Origin: M3 sp964637445
GTDB lineage: Bacteria; Bacteroidota; Bacteroidia; Bacteroidales; Muribaculaceae
DNA: 39,733 bases
Assembly (NCBI GenBank): GCA_964637445.1
Contig: CAZWWS010000021.1
Coordinates: 1-39,733 of the forward strand
Reading direction: 5' to 3'
Both the position numbers and the translations under genes were made by a program. Shown here in pieces: positions 1 through 8,527 of this stretch; position 1 is the stretch's first letter, and each line of letters opens with the position of its first letter. The notes under the pieces are model-generated. The model saw only the letters and a program-made list of their open reading frames with translations. It was not told the DNA's origin and searched no databases.

Positions 1-226
1 CGGTCACAATCACACCGAGAAATCAAATCTGAAAGATTTGTTTACCATTAACGAATCCATTCGGATTCGTCATCCATCTCCTCCGTTCCGGGCATAGGCT
101 CGCTCTGCTCGCCAATACCCGGCTATTCAAAAAAAAACGAATGCTCCGCAATCCTCACCCATCGGGCGGATATTACAATCCGCCCCTACAGCCCCGCCGC
201 ATCAGCCAATTCCTAATTCCTAATTC
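1..226 (+). repeat. Multi-hairpin dispersed repeat, copy 1 (cut by window edge)
   Basis: Bases 1-200 are identical, base for base, to 3313-3512, and an inverted, diverged copy lies at 15083-15351. The copy holds a run of small self-complementary stems: CAAATC/GATTTG near 24-40, ACGAATCC/GGATTCGT near 50-69, an imperfect CCGGG/CCCGG stem near 88-122, ATTC/GAAT around an A9 loop near 125-141, and GGGCGGAT/ATCCGCCC at 164-185. A run of three AATTC units (208-226) closes it. There is no open reading frame and no transposase. The two first stems seen in copy 2 would lie left of the window. It resembles a BIME- or MITE-like intergenic element; no named family is recognised. Confidence 0.85.
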
Positions 227-300
227 AGCCCATCACATGGGCAAATTTTACCCCCCCCCATAAACTTTCCTAAACACTTCTCATGTGCCACGACTTTGCT

Positions 301-308
301 TACCTTTG
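301..308 (+). promoter_or_regulatory. Bacteroidetes-type -7 box TACCTTTG for the T9SS protein gene
   Basis: TACCTTTG matches TAnnTTTG. Transcription would begin around 315, about 45 bases before the ATG at 360. This argues against an upstream in-frame ATG at 285, which would precede the promoter. No clear -33 TTTG is seen at the usual distance. Bases 227-300 hold only AT-rich spacer and a run of nine C. Confidence 0.6.
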
Positions 309-359
309 TACACAATTTTATTATTGATTCTTTTTTACTACCTAATTGTTTTCACCATT

Positions 360-3176
360 ATGCACACTGCATTCACAGGATTTATTGCAGCCCTCATGGT
401 TGCACTAACATCCGTTACAATTTCGGCACAGAGTCTCACATTCACCAAAGATTCCAACGTAGCCGTCGACGACATTTCGAGCTACGACTTCTACCACCAA
501 TTCACCTACACTTGGGGCGATGGCAACACAAGCTACATCACCGATGAAGCCACCGACCCGGAGCAGATCATGGCTCTCCTCGCCGGAATCTACACCACTC
601 GCGCCATTCCCGGTATCAAGCAGATTGTCGAATCAGTTGACGAGAACGGAAATCCGGCCGAATACCACACCGTCGAATACGCATTCACCGCCGACAACAA
701 AAATCTCTATAACAATTGGGGCATCAATCAAGAAGATTATACTCCCGACCATCACGGACTCACCGCATTTGTAGTCAAACTCAAAGACGACTTCACCGGT
801 TTTGATATAGACCTACTGAATTCAGTTACTTCCACCGACATCATCACAAACTATATCAAATCGGTTCAACTCATCACCGAACGCGCCTATGTGTCGGGGA
901 ATGGCAACCCCGGCTACATCTATAACTGCGCCGGCTACTACAATAAATATTTCGTCATCTCAAAAGGGAAATGCCGTCAGAATGTAGCAAAACCTTTTTC
1001 CGGAATGTTTGAAGAATACGGACCGGGGAACATTGCCTCCGGGATGGGACTAATATTCGAGAAGGACGAAGTTCGTACCGTGATGCACGATTGTGCTTCA
1101 GCCATCGTAGCATCACACTTCCTCGCTCTCGGTGAGGTAGAAGACCTCAGTTCCGAATATTTCGATATGTGTATCTATATCCCTGATTATCGACTTGCTT
1201 ATTACGATAATCGCGACCAAGAGTCAATTAAATATCGCAACTACAACCCCGGCTACCGACCCATGTTTTTTGAGCGTCGACTCTCTTTCGACAGCGCCAC
1301 AGCGTCGCGCTCCGACAATAAAGTAGAGGGCTCGGACGACGCATTTGTCTACAATGTCAATCTCACGTTCGATGCCGTCCATGGTAGTCTTTCCGACCAA
1401 TACATTCCTCAGACCTATGAGATATACATCTTGGACGAGGCCGGCAACGAAACTCTTCTCGCCACAACCCCCAACATCCAGGAGTACACTTATCAGGTCA
1501 ACCAAACCGAAGCGCCACAGACGTTCACCTATCTCATCAAGTCATACCCCGAAGCGACCAACAACTACGACGACTTCTCCAAAATGGTATCTGAGACTCG
1601 TACGATCACCATCCCAGGCTACAACCACGAGTCGATATATATCGAGGTTGGAGAAACATCCGTCTACGACAAAAAAAGCGACGAAGAGGTCAACAATTAC
1701 AAAAATCCTATCCGCGTATTCAACTACGACACCGACGACACCGCATATCTTGCCGCCGAAGATCTCGCATCAAACCCCACTATCTACATCAAGCGCCACC
1801 TTTCTCCCGACTGCTCCGACCAAGGCACTATCGTGGCTCAGATATCGACCTCGGCTTTTTCTACTCCGGTAGAAGCCGACAATACATGGACTCAGACACA
1901 GCCATACACCATCACCAACTTCACCACCAATGAGACCTCTACCGGCTCATTCATTTACACAGCCTCATCCGAAAGCGCACTGGCGGCGGCAAGAGTTCCC
2001 CTCGACGGCCTCACCATCATCGACCAATTCCAAGAATCGACCAAGACAAACGAGCAACCATCGGGCTACTACTACCAACTCACTTACACAATCAACGAAT
2101 ATAATGAGAACGTCACCTACACCAGCAACATCGAGCATGTGAAAGTATATAAGCTCGACTATACCGCCGTGATCGACAACACTTACACTGCCGAGCAGAT
2201 TGCCGGTGACAATCTCACATTGCCCCTTTCCAATTCAGCCACTATCACCTACATTATCGAAAACGACATCCTCATTAAGGCTGTCACCATATATCGACTG
2301 ACCGAAGGCGGCAATGCTACAAGTATCAACGAACAAGTTCCCTCGATGACCACTCCGGGCTACAATGCCACTCGCACCGACAACGGCGACGGCACTGTCA
2401 CCTACACCATCACCGACGATCTGTCGAGCCTCACCAACGCCTCATCAAGCGGCTTGCTCGACTTCAGATACGTCATCGTGATCTCTACCACCAACAGCGA
2501 GACAACAATCAACAGCAAGTCGACCAACACCTACGGCACCATCCGCACTCCCAAATCGCTTCCACGAGTGGCATTTACCGATTTGCAATTGGGCTACAAC
2601 ACTCACGACCACGATGGCAAATATCACTTCGTGGGACATAAATATTGGGAAAGCATTCTTGGCGAAGGGCTTACATTGACCGACATTTCTCAATATCGCA
2701 TTTGGAGAAACATCAACAACGAAGGATATACCCAAATATCGCTCACCACTCCGGCCGACAGCTACGAAATGCTCGACAATACCGAAGTCCTGTCTCCCTA
2801 TCACAAAGACTCGTTCCTCGGGCCTAAAGATTTGACTGCCGTAGCATCATATACCGTTCGCTCTTATTCTTACGACGAAAAGACCGATCGTTACCTTATC
2901 GCGCAGGACGTCATCGACTCCAGTGCCAACATTATCACAACCGAACTGACCGAGTTGACGCAATCCGACCGACAGTTGCGCGTATATCCCAACCCGGCCA
3001 CTACCACCACTACGATATACGCCACCGGGACTATTCGCATCTACAACTCCACCGGAGCGCTCATTGACATCATCGACGACAATTCCGACTGCCGCACTAT
3101 CGACATATCCTCCTACCCTATAGGATATTACATAATAAATAATCACACTTATTCAGAACCGCTTATCAAATACTGA
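360..3176 (+). CDS. Large secreted protein with T9SS type A C-terminal sorting domain
   Basis: A 938-residue protein of unknown function. It starts with a signal peptide (basic-poor start MHTAFTGF, hydrophobic core, cleavage after TISAQ), so Sec export to the periplasm is expected. The last ~65 residues (about 873-938) begin LRVYPNPATTT and end in short beta strands with a ...YYIINN...LIKY finish. That is the pattern of a Por/T9SS sorting domain, which sends the protein across the outer membrane and is usually cleaved there. The body is rich in Thr, Ser, Tyr and Asn, with few charged helices, as expected for repeated beta-sandwich modules; no catalytic motif was recognised. The start at 360 is chosen because it gives a clean signal peptide and lies downstream of the TACCTTTG box. 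The gene stands alone, with its own promoter and terminator, between two repeat copies. An adhesin or glycan-binding surface protein is possible but unproven. Confidence 0.85.
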   Translation: MHTAFTGFIAALMVALTSVTISAQSLTFTKDSNVAVDDISSYDFYHQFTYTWGDGNTSYITDEATDPEQIMALLAGIYTTRAIPGIKQIVESVDENGNPAEYHTVEYAFTADNKNLYNNWGINQEDYTPDHHGLTAFVVKLKDDFTGFDIDLLNSVTSTDIITNYIKSVQLITERAYVSGNGNPGYIYNCAGYYNKYFVISKGKCRQNVAKPFSGMFEEYGPGNIASGMGLIFEKDEVRTVMHDCASAIVASHFLALGEVEDLSSEYFDMCIYIPDYRLAYYDNRDQESIKYRNYNPGYRPMFFERRLSFDSATASRSDNKVEGSDDAFVYNVNLTFDAVHGSLSDQYIPQTYEIYILDEAGNETLLATTPNIQEYTYQVNQTEAPQTFTYLIKSYPEATNNYDDFSKMVSETRTITIPGYNHESIYIEVGETSVYDKKSDEEVNNYKNPIRVFNYDTDDTAYLAAEDLASNPTIYIKRHLSPDCSDQGTIVAQISTSAFSTPVEADNTWTQTQPYTITNFTTNETSTGSFIYTASSESALAAARVPLDGLTIIDQFQESTKTNEQPSGYYYQLTYTINEYNENVTYTSNIEHVKVYKLDYTAVIDNTYTAEQIAGDNLTLPLSNSATITYIIENDILIKAVTIYRLTEGGNATSINEQVPSMTTPGYNATRTDNGDGTVTYTITDDLSSLTNASSSGLLDFRYVIVISTTNSETTINSKSTNTYGTIRTPKSLPRVAFTDLQLGYNTHDHDGKYHFVGHKYWESILGEGLTLTDISQYRIWRNINNEGYTQISLTTPADSYEMLDNTEVLSPYHKDSFLGPKDLTAVASYTVRSYSYDEKTDRYLIAQDVIDSSANIITTELTELTQSDRQLRVYPNPATTTTTIYATGTIRIYNSTGALIDIIDDNSDCRTIDISSYPIGYYIINNHTYSEPLIKY

Positions 3177-3183
3177 TCACACC

Positions 3184-3212
3184 AAGAGGGCCGCACACCG
3201 GTCCTCTTTTTT
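3184..3212 (+). terminator. Intrinsic terminator of the T9SS protein gene
   Basis: The stem AAGAGGGCC (3184-3192) pairs with GGTCCTCTT (3200-3208) with one G-U pair, and is followed by a T run. It lies 7 bases after the stop codon. Confidence 0.85.
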
Positions 3213-3250
3213 ATTCCCTCACCCATCAACACATACCGACTGTTTTCGCC

Positions 3251-3512
3251 ATGATTGCGAAGCAATCATTAATTCATAGCCGGTGGTAGCCTCGCCTCAG
3301 CGAGGTCACCACCGGTCACAATCACACCGAGAAATCAAATCTGAAAGATTTGTTTACCATTAACGAATCCATTCGGATTCGTCATCCATCTCCTCCGTTC
3401 CGGGCATAGGCTCGCTCTGCTCGCCAATACCCGGCTATTCAAAAAAAAACGAATGCTCCGCAATCCTCACCCATCGGGCGGATATTACAATCCGCCCCTA
3501 CAGCCCCGCCGC
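3251..3512 (+). repeat. Multi-hairpin dispersed repeat, copy 2 (most complete)
   Basis: This is the fullest copy. Stems in order: ATGATTGC-GAA-GCAATCAT (3251-3269, containing GCGAAGC, known as an unusually stable DNA mini-hairpin), CCGGTGGT...ACCACCGG enclosing CCTCGC/GCGAGG (about 3280-3315), CAAATC/GATTTG, ACGAATCC/GGATTCGT, an imperfect CCGGG/CCCGG stem, ATTC/GAAT around A9, and GGGCGGAT/ATCCGCCC. It fills much of the 523 bases between two same-strand genes. Bases 3513-3644 downstream are AT-rich and show no gene. Copy 1 is identical over 200 bases; copy 3 is inverted and lacks the ACGAATCC stem. Confidence 0.9.
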
Positions 3513-3644
3513 GTAGCCTTATGTCTTTATGTTCTTTTGTCTTCAAAAAAAACTTCTGTGCTATTCCGCGCAATCTGTGAGCAGGCTTTCAATTTTTTTT
3601 GCTTGATGTGACATAATGACATAATAGCACTATGTTTTTCGTTG

Positions 3645-3652
3645 TAACTTTG
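3645..3652 (+). promoter_or_regulatory. -7 box TAACTTTG upstream of the DEAD-box helicase
   Basis: TAACTTTG fits TAnnTTTG and would start transcripts near 3659. A second match, TATCTTTG at 3741-3748, lies only eight bases before the ATG at 3757 and would give a nearly leaderless mRNA for that start. Both are motif matches only. Confidence 0.5.
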
Positions 3653-3756
3653 TAGCGTAAAACAAATATTATCAATCATTAAATTAACTTTTATCTATTA
3701 TGAAACGTAGAAAAACCACAAATTTCAGCACAAAAATGCCTATCTTTGTGCTTAGT

Positions 3757-5535
3757 ATGAAAACATTCGAACAACTCGGAGTGCGCCCCGACATTTTGCG
3801 CGCCATCAGCGAACTGGGCTTTGAAATGCCAATGCCCGTACAAGAGAAAGTAATCCCCCATCTTCTCAACGAAGATGGCGACGTAGTAGCCCTTGCCCAG
3901 ACCGGCACCGGCAAGACAGCTGCATTCGGTCTGCCACTACTGCAACGCATCGACACCTCCCGACGTGTCACCCAAGCTCTTATTCTGTCTCCCACACGCG
4001 AACTCTGTCTGCAAATTGCCTCCGACCTTGCCGACTTCTCCAAATATATCCCCAAGCTCGAAGTACTTCCTGTCTACGGCGGATCGAGTATTGAGAGCCA
4101 GATACGCGCGCTACGTCGCGGTGTCCACATCATTGTGGCCACTCCGGGACGTCTGCTCGATCTTATATGTCGCAAGGTGGTAGACCTCGACGCCGTACAC
4201 ACCGTTGTGCTCGACGAAGCCGACGAGATGCTCAACATGGGCTTTCTCGACTCTATCAACGACATCCTTGCCAACGTGCCCGACGAGCGCAAAATGCTGA
4301 TGTTCTCAGCCACTATGCCAAAGGAAATCGCATCGATAGCCAAAGACTATATGCACGATCCGGTGGAGATTGTAATCGGTTCGCGCAACGAAGGCGCCGA
4401 AAACGTCCGACACATCTACTACTTGGTCAACGCTCGCGACAAATATCTCGCTCTCAAGCGTATAGCCGACTATACGCCCAACATCTACGGCATCATCTTC
4501 TGTCGCACACGTCGCGAGACGCAAGAGATAGCCGACCTGCTCATACGCGACGGCTACAACGCCGACTCGCTCCATGGAGAGCTGTCGCAAGTGCAGCGCG
4601 ACACCGTGATGAAAAAGTTTCGCGAGCGGATGCTCAGTCTGCTCGTAGCCACCGATGTAGCCGCTCGCGGGCTCGATGTCGACAACCTCACCCACGTCAT
4701 CAACTACGGGTTGCCCGACGACGTAGCCACCTACACCCATAGGTCGGGACGCACCGGACGTGCCGGAAAGACCGGCGTATCGGTAGCCATCATCCACACA
4801 CGCGAACGCTCTCGAATGCGCGACATCGAGAAGCGCATCGCCAAGCAGTTTGCGCGCGAAGAGGTGCCATCGCCTCGCAGCATCATCGAAAAGCAGCTCT
4901 ACAACCTCGCCGACCGCATCGAGAGAGTGCAAGTCGACGAAGACGAAATCACGAAATATCTCCCCGGCATCAGCCGCAAGCTCGGCTGGCTCTCCGAGGA
5001 AGACCTGCTCAAACGTGTGCTCTCGCTTGAGTTCAATCGACTGCTCGAATACTACAAAGATGCCCCTGTCATCGAATATATCGACGACAAGCCAAAGAGC
5101 AAAAAAGAGCGCAAAGAGATTGCCCGACCGAAAAACGACGCCGAGAAAGATCGTCGCACCGCCGAGCGTGGCATGGCTCGCATCTACATCAACGTAGGCA
5201 AGGGCGACGGATTTTTTGCCGGCAACCTCATCGATATGCTCAACCACAACATAGCCGGCGGACGTATCGACGTGGGTCGCATCGACCTGATGCCTCGCTA
5301 CTCGCTGTTCGACGTCAAAAAAGGCGACGCAAAGCGCGTGGTCAACGGACTTAAAGGCAACGACTTCTTCGGCAAGCGAATATTTGCCGAGATAGCCGAC
5401 CCCGACAAAGACTATAGCCGTCTATCACGTCGCAAAGACCCGCACCCGGCTCCCGACGACACTTCCACACCGCCTGCCGACCACTTCTCGGCCAAGCGCA
5501 AAGGTGGCATTAAAAAATCAAAAAAACGCAGATAA
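3757..5535 (+). CDS. deaD: DEAD-box ATP-dependent RNA helicase with DbpA-type RNA-binding tail
   Basis: A cytoplasmic RNA helicase that uses ATP to unwind short RNA duplexes, likely in ribosome assembly or RNA decay. All core motifs are visible: the Q motif (PMPVQEKVIP), Walker A AQTGTGKT, PTREL, TPGR, DEAD in VLDEADEM, SAT in MFSATMP, ATDVAARGLDV and HRSGRTGRAG. After the two RecA domains (~residues 1-365) comes a helical linker, then a DbpA/CsdA-type RNA-binding domain starting at MARIYINVGKGDGFF, and a very basic tail (KKSKKRR). The chosen ATG gives MKTFEQLGV, where relatives usually begin. An in-frame ATG at 3700 would add 19 residues and cannot be excluded. Only two bases separate its stop from the next gene, so the two are probably cotranscribed. 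The symbol is by family; csdA or dbpA would be equally defensible. Confidence 0.93.
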   Translation: MKTFEQLGVRPDILRAISELGFEMPMPVQEKVIPHLLNEDGDVVALAQTGTGKTAAFGLPLLQRIDTSRRVTQALILSPTRELCLQIASDLADFSKYIPKLEVLPVYGGSSIESQIRALRRGVHIIVATPGRLLDLICRKVVDLDAVHTVVLDEADEMLNMGFLDSINDILANVPDERKMLMFSATMPKEIASIAKDYMHDPVEIVIGSRNEGAENVRHIYYLVNARDKYLALKRIADYTPNIYGIIFCRTRRETQEIADLLIRDGYNADSLHGELSQVQRDTVMKKFRERMLSLLVATDVAARGLDVDNLTHVINYGLPDDVATYTHRSGRTGRAGKTGVSVAIIHTRERSRMRDIEKRIAKQFAREEVPSPRSIIEKQLYNLADRIERVQVDEDEITKYLPGISRKLGWLSEEDLLKRVLSLEFNRLLEYYKDAPVIEYIDDKPKSKKERKEIARPKNDAEKDRRTAERGMARIYINVGKGDGFFAGNLIDMLNHNIAGGRIDVGRIDLMPRYSLFDVKKGDAKRVVNGLKGNDFFGKRIFAEIADPDKDYSRLSRRKDPHPAPDDTSTPPADHFSAKRKGGIKKSKKRR

Positions 5536-5537
5536 TC

Positions 5538-6170
5538 ATGAGACGCACCATCATATCAATATTCACTCTGATAGCGACCATAAGCTCTATGAATGCGCAG
5601 CTCACCGCTGCCGACGCCTTTGCTTCGGCACCGTTGCCGACATTCCCTCTTGTCGACAAGACCACACGTCTTGACATGATCGACTACTTCAACAGCGGCT
5701 CGTCGACAGCATCCAACAACACTCTGCGAGGCTCATCGCGCATCACCGCTATCTCTCCGATGAAGGTGTGTGTAGAGATGTCCGCATCGTCGACCTACCA
5801 GATAGCAATACTGCCGACCAAAGGCGACTCCGTGATAGCCGTGGTGGAAACCCTTCGGCTGCCGGCTGCCGACAGTCGCATCACTCTCTACGACCGCCAT
5901 TGGACGCCGCTCGACGCAAAGAAACAGTTCACACCACCGTCATTATCCGACTGGCTCACCGATGAGGGGCGTCGCAACCGCGGCGAGGTGGAAAGCATCG
6001 TACCGTTTCTCATCGTCGACTACGACTACGACCCGACAACTGCTACGCTGACGCTCACCAACAGCCTCAGCGAATTTGTAGCCGAGGCCGACCGCGATGC
6101 CATATCGCGCTATCTGCACCCCACGCTCGCCTACAAATGGGATGGAAAGAAATTCTCCTCAAGGAAGTAG
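5538..6170 (+). CDS. DUF3256 family exported protein
   Basis: A 210-residue protein with a short signal peptide (MRRTIISIFTLIATISSMNAQ). It matches my recollection of DUF3256, a Bacteroidales-restricted family of unknown function about 200 residues long: an acidic/aromatic start (PLPTFPLVDKTTRLDMIDYF), then a run of beta strands with MSASSTYQIAILPTKGDS and a later RLPAADSRITLYD segment. It sits 2 bases after the helicase stop and 2 bases before the xseA start, so it is translated within this operon. The order helicase-DUF3256-xseA gives no clear functional clue. A periplasmic or outer-membrane-associated role is likely, but nothing catalytic is visible. Confidence 0.75.
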   Translation: MRRTIISIFTLIATISSMNAQLTAADAFASAPLPTFPLVDKTTRLDMIDYFNSGSSTASNNTLRGSSRITAISPMKVCVEMSASSTYQIAILPTKGDSVIAVVETLRLPAADSRITLYDRHWTPLDAKKQFTPPSLSDWLTDEGRRNRGEVESIVPFLIVDYDYDPTTATLTLTNSLSEFVAEADRDAISRYLHPTLAYKWDGKKFSSRK

Positions 6171-6172
6171 CC

Positions 6173-7468
6173 ATGGATTCAGCCATCACCCTCTCTGCCC
6201 TGCTCCAACGCATCGCCAGGCTCATCACCACCGGCGACACACAAGGCGTGTGGGTCACAGCCGAGCTCAGCGACGTGGCTCTCCGCGGCGGACACTGCTA
6301 CATGGAGCTGCTGCAAAAAAATCCCGACACCGGTGCCACCGAGGCCAAAGTGAGAGCCACCATCTGGTCGTCGGCTTATCAACGCATCGCTTGCGATTTT
6401 CTCAACGCCACAGGGCAGCAATTTGCCACCGGTATCAAAGTGATGGTGCGCGCATCGGCACAGATGCACCCTGTATTCGGACTGTCGCTCAACATCTCAG
6501 CCGTCAATCCCGAATATACGATGGGCGACCTTCTTCGCCGACGTCGCGAGATAATCATGCGACTGCAACGAGAAGGCATCCTTGAAGCCAATCGCAACCT
6601 CAATTGGCCCGAAATACCGCAACGCATCGCCATCATATCGGCACCCGGAGCAGCCGGCTATGGCGACTTTATCAACCAGCTCTACACCAATCCTCATCGA
6701 TTGCGTTTCACAGCACGACTCTTTCCGGCAGTGATGCAGGGCGAGAAAGCTCCACAAAGCATCATCGACGCCCTTACGGCGATAGTCGCCGAGCGCGACA
6801 GTTGGGACGGAGTGGTGCTGATACGCGGCGGTGGAGCCACCTCCGACCTTCAGGCATTCGACGACTACAATCTTGCTGCCACCATAGCTCGCTATCCGAT
6901 TCCGGTGGTGATAGGCATCGGGCATGAACGCGATGTGACAGTGCTCGATTATGTGGCAAATATGCGCGTCAAGACCCCCACTGCCGCCGCCGAATGGCTC
7001 ATAGCCCGCGGAGTCAAAGCACTCGACCGCTTGCAACGCCTTGCCACCGACATACATCGCTACGTGGCCGACCGCATCAGCGGTCTGGCTCAGCAGCTTG
7101 CCCACCTGCAAGGGCAACTGCCGGTATTGCCACGTGCCGCGATAGAGCGCGCCGGCAACCGCCTGCAGAATGCCACCATCGAACTGCGACAAGTGAGCTC
7201 ACGTCATATCGCACCGGCACAGCTCGCACTGACTCATCGTCAAGAGCAAATCGCTTCTGCGATAGCCACACTCATCGACCGCCAAAGCCGACGACTGGAG
7301 TCGATGGCACAGCTTGTCGACGCACTCTCACCTCAAGCCACCTTGCGGAGAGGCTACACCATAACGCGCTACGACGGGCGCGCCATCAGCCACGCAGATC
7401 AAGTGCCCTCGGGCGCCACGATAGAGACACAGACATCGCAAGGCAGCATCATATCAGTAACCAAATAA
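6173..7468 (+). CDS. xseA: Exodeoxyribonuclease VII large subunit
   Basis: The 431-residue large subunit of exonuclease VII, which degrades single-stranded DNA into oligonucleotides in both directions. It has an N-terminal OB fold (WVTAELSDV... within residues ~20-110), then the catalytic domain with IAIISAPGAAGYGDF, the conserved glycine-rich VVLIRGGGATSDLQAFD, IGIGHERDVTVLDYVA and RVKTPTAAAEWL. A coiled-coil region follows, and the C-terminal segment has LRRGYTI. The ATG at 6173 is preferred over one at 6137: it has AAGGAAG upstream, overlaps nothing, and begins just before the OB fold. The 6137 start would overlap DUF3256 by 34 bases. xseB follows 11 bases downstream. Confidence 0.95.
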   Translation: MDSAITLSALLQRIARLITTGDTQGVWVTAELSDVALRGGHCYMELLQKNPDTGATEAKVRATIWSSAYQRIACDFLNATGQQFATGIKVMVRASAQMHPVFGLSLNISAVNPEYTMGDLLRRRREIIMRLQREGILEANRNLNWPEIPQRIAIISAPGAAGYGDFINQLYTNPHRLRFTARLFPAVMQGEKAPQSIIDALTAIVAERDSWDGVVLIRGGGATSDLQAFDDYNLAATIARYPIPVVIGIGHERDVTVLDYVANMRVKTPTAAAEWLIARGVKALDRLQRLATDIHRYVADRISGLAQQLAHLQGQLPVLPRAAIERAGNRLQNATIELRQVSSRHIAPAQLALTHRQEQIASAIATLIDRQSRRLESMAQLVDALSPQATLRRGYTITRYDGRAISHADQVPSGATIETQTSQGSIISVTK

Positions 7469-7479
7469 TCATCAATATA

Positions 7480-7704
7480 ATGGAAGAAACGACACCTAAA
7501 TTCGCCCCTGTAAAGGATCTGAGCTACGCTCAAGCAGTAGCCGAGTTAGAAGCCATACTGCGCAAGATGCAGAGCGACGAGACCGACATAGACCATCTGA
7601 CGGCCTACACCCGTCGCGCCTCGGAACTTCTCGCCGAATGTCGCTCGCGCCTCACCGCCACCGACGCCGAGCTGCGAGCCATCCTCTCCGACCTCGAAAA
7701 ATAA
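7480..7704 (+). CDS. xseB: Exodeoxyribonuclease VII small subunit
   Basis: The 74-residue small subunit, which binds the coiled coil of XseA in the multi-subunit nuclease. The family pattern SYAQAVAELEAILRKMQSDE, then a second amphipathic helix (AYTRRASELLAECRSRL) and DAELRAILSDLEK, is clear, and the length is typical. The ATG at 7480 lies 11 bases after the xseA stop. This is the end of the operon that begins with the helicase; the next gene has a different base composition. Confidence 0.93.
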   Translation: MEETTPKFAPVKDLSYAQAVAELEAILRKMQSDETDIDHLTAYTRRASELLAECRSRLTATDAELRAILSDLEK

Positions 7705-7777
7705 ACCGACAAAGAAAGAGGTTGAAGCAGAAACTCATTGCCGACTGCGTTAGCAGATTAATAAATGTAACAGAATA

Positions 7778-8527
7778 ATGTATATACCACCATTTGAAAT
7801 ATCATCAAAGAGTATCAATCTGATTGCAGATATTTCTGCTCAAATTGAACGTTATGCTATACGCCTTGAGAATGAGGGTTTGAAATTGCGTAAAGCCAAT
7901 CGCATACGCACCATTCATTCGTCTCTCGCCATAGAGGGTAATAATTTGAGCGAAAATCAAGTGCGTGATATTATAAACGGTAAGAATGTAATCGCTCCTT
8001 TACGAGAGATTCAAGAGGTAAAAAATGCTATTAACACTTACGAGATGTATAGCACATTAAACCCTTTCAGCATTGATGATCTATTGAAAGCTCATGGTTC
8101 AATGATGCAAGCATTGACCAATGATGCCGGACGTTTCCGCCGTGGGGGTGTAGGTGTATTTTCTGAAACAGGTTTGGTTCACATGGCACCACCTGCCGAC
8201 CGCGTTCCTCAATTGATTGCCGACCTCATGGGGTGGCTTGCATCAGCGTCCGACCACTTGCTTATTCGTTCGTGCGTATTTCACTATGAATTTGAATTTA
8301 TACACCCATTCAGCGACGGGAACGGCAGAATTGGACGATTGTGGCAGTCGCTTATTCTTGGAAAACTTCACTCATTATTTGAACATTTACCGGTGGAAAA
8401 TATGGTGTATAGCAATCAACAAGAGTATTACGATGCCATTACCGAAAGTAGCCGCAAAGGACAATGCGGTCCTTTTATTGAATTTATGCTTGGCGAAATA
8501 TTATCAACATTAAAATCTCATCAATGA
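7778..8527 (+). CDS. Fic domain protein, C-terminal winged helix lost to an in-frame TGA
   Basis: A 249-residue Fic-fold protein predicted to transfer AMP (or another nucleotide) from NTP to a target hydroxyl. The Fic motif is intact: HPFSDGNGRIGRLW, catalytic His176. Upstream, SLAIEG (Ser49-xxx-Glu53-Gly54) is the inhibitory-helix motif of class II Fic enzymes, which blocks the gamma-phosphate site in cis. The beta-flap region (GVGVFSETGLVHMAPP) precedes the motif. Reading stops at TGA 8525-8527, but the same frame continues with a 78-codon winged-helix tail, so the ancestral protein had ~328 residues. The gene is more AT-rich than xseA/xseB and uses codons such as AAT, ATT and TTA more often, hinting at transfer. 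The truncated protein keeps the complete Fic domain and could be active without the DNA-binding or oligomerising tail. Confidence 0.9.
   Translation: MYIPPFEISSKSINLIADISAQIERYAIRLENEGLKLRKANRIRTIHSSLAIEGNNLSENQVRDIINGKNVIAPLREIQEVKNAINTYEMYSTLNPFSIDDLLKAHGSMMQALTNDAGRFRRGGVGVFSETGLVHMAPPADRVPQLIADLMGWLASASDHLLIRSCVFHYEFEFIHPFSDGNGRIGRLWQSLILGKLHSLFEHLPVENMVYSNQQEYYDAITESSRKGQCGPFIEFMLGEILSTLKSHQ

Noticed and set aside
285..359. Upstream ATG at 285 as start of the T9SS protein
   Set aside because: It precedes the TACCTTTG box and adds a segment that spoils the signal peptide that starts at 360.
1..3512. The repeated hairpins considered as a CRISPR array
   Set aside because: The stems differ from each other and are not separated by uniform spacers; there are no Cas genes nearby.
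1..3512. Composite transposon formed by repeat copies 1 and 2
   Set aside because: No transposase, no terminal inverted repeats and no target duplication can be seen; homologous recombination between passive repeats is enough.
4306..5247. Long open frame (313 codons) on the minus strand opposite the helicase gene
   Set aside because: It mirrors the helicase codons, has low-complexity Val/Asp/Gly-rich content, no recognisable domain and no promoter; the plus-strand gene is unambiguous.
6497..7192. Open frame (231 codons) on the minus strand opposite xseA
   Set aside because: It is a shadow frame; xseA has full-length homology features in the other direction.
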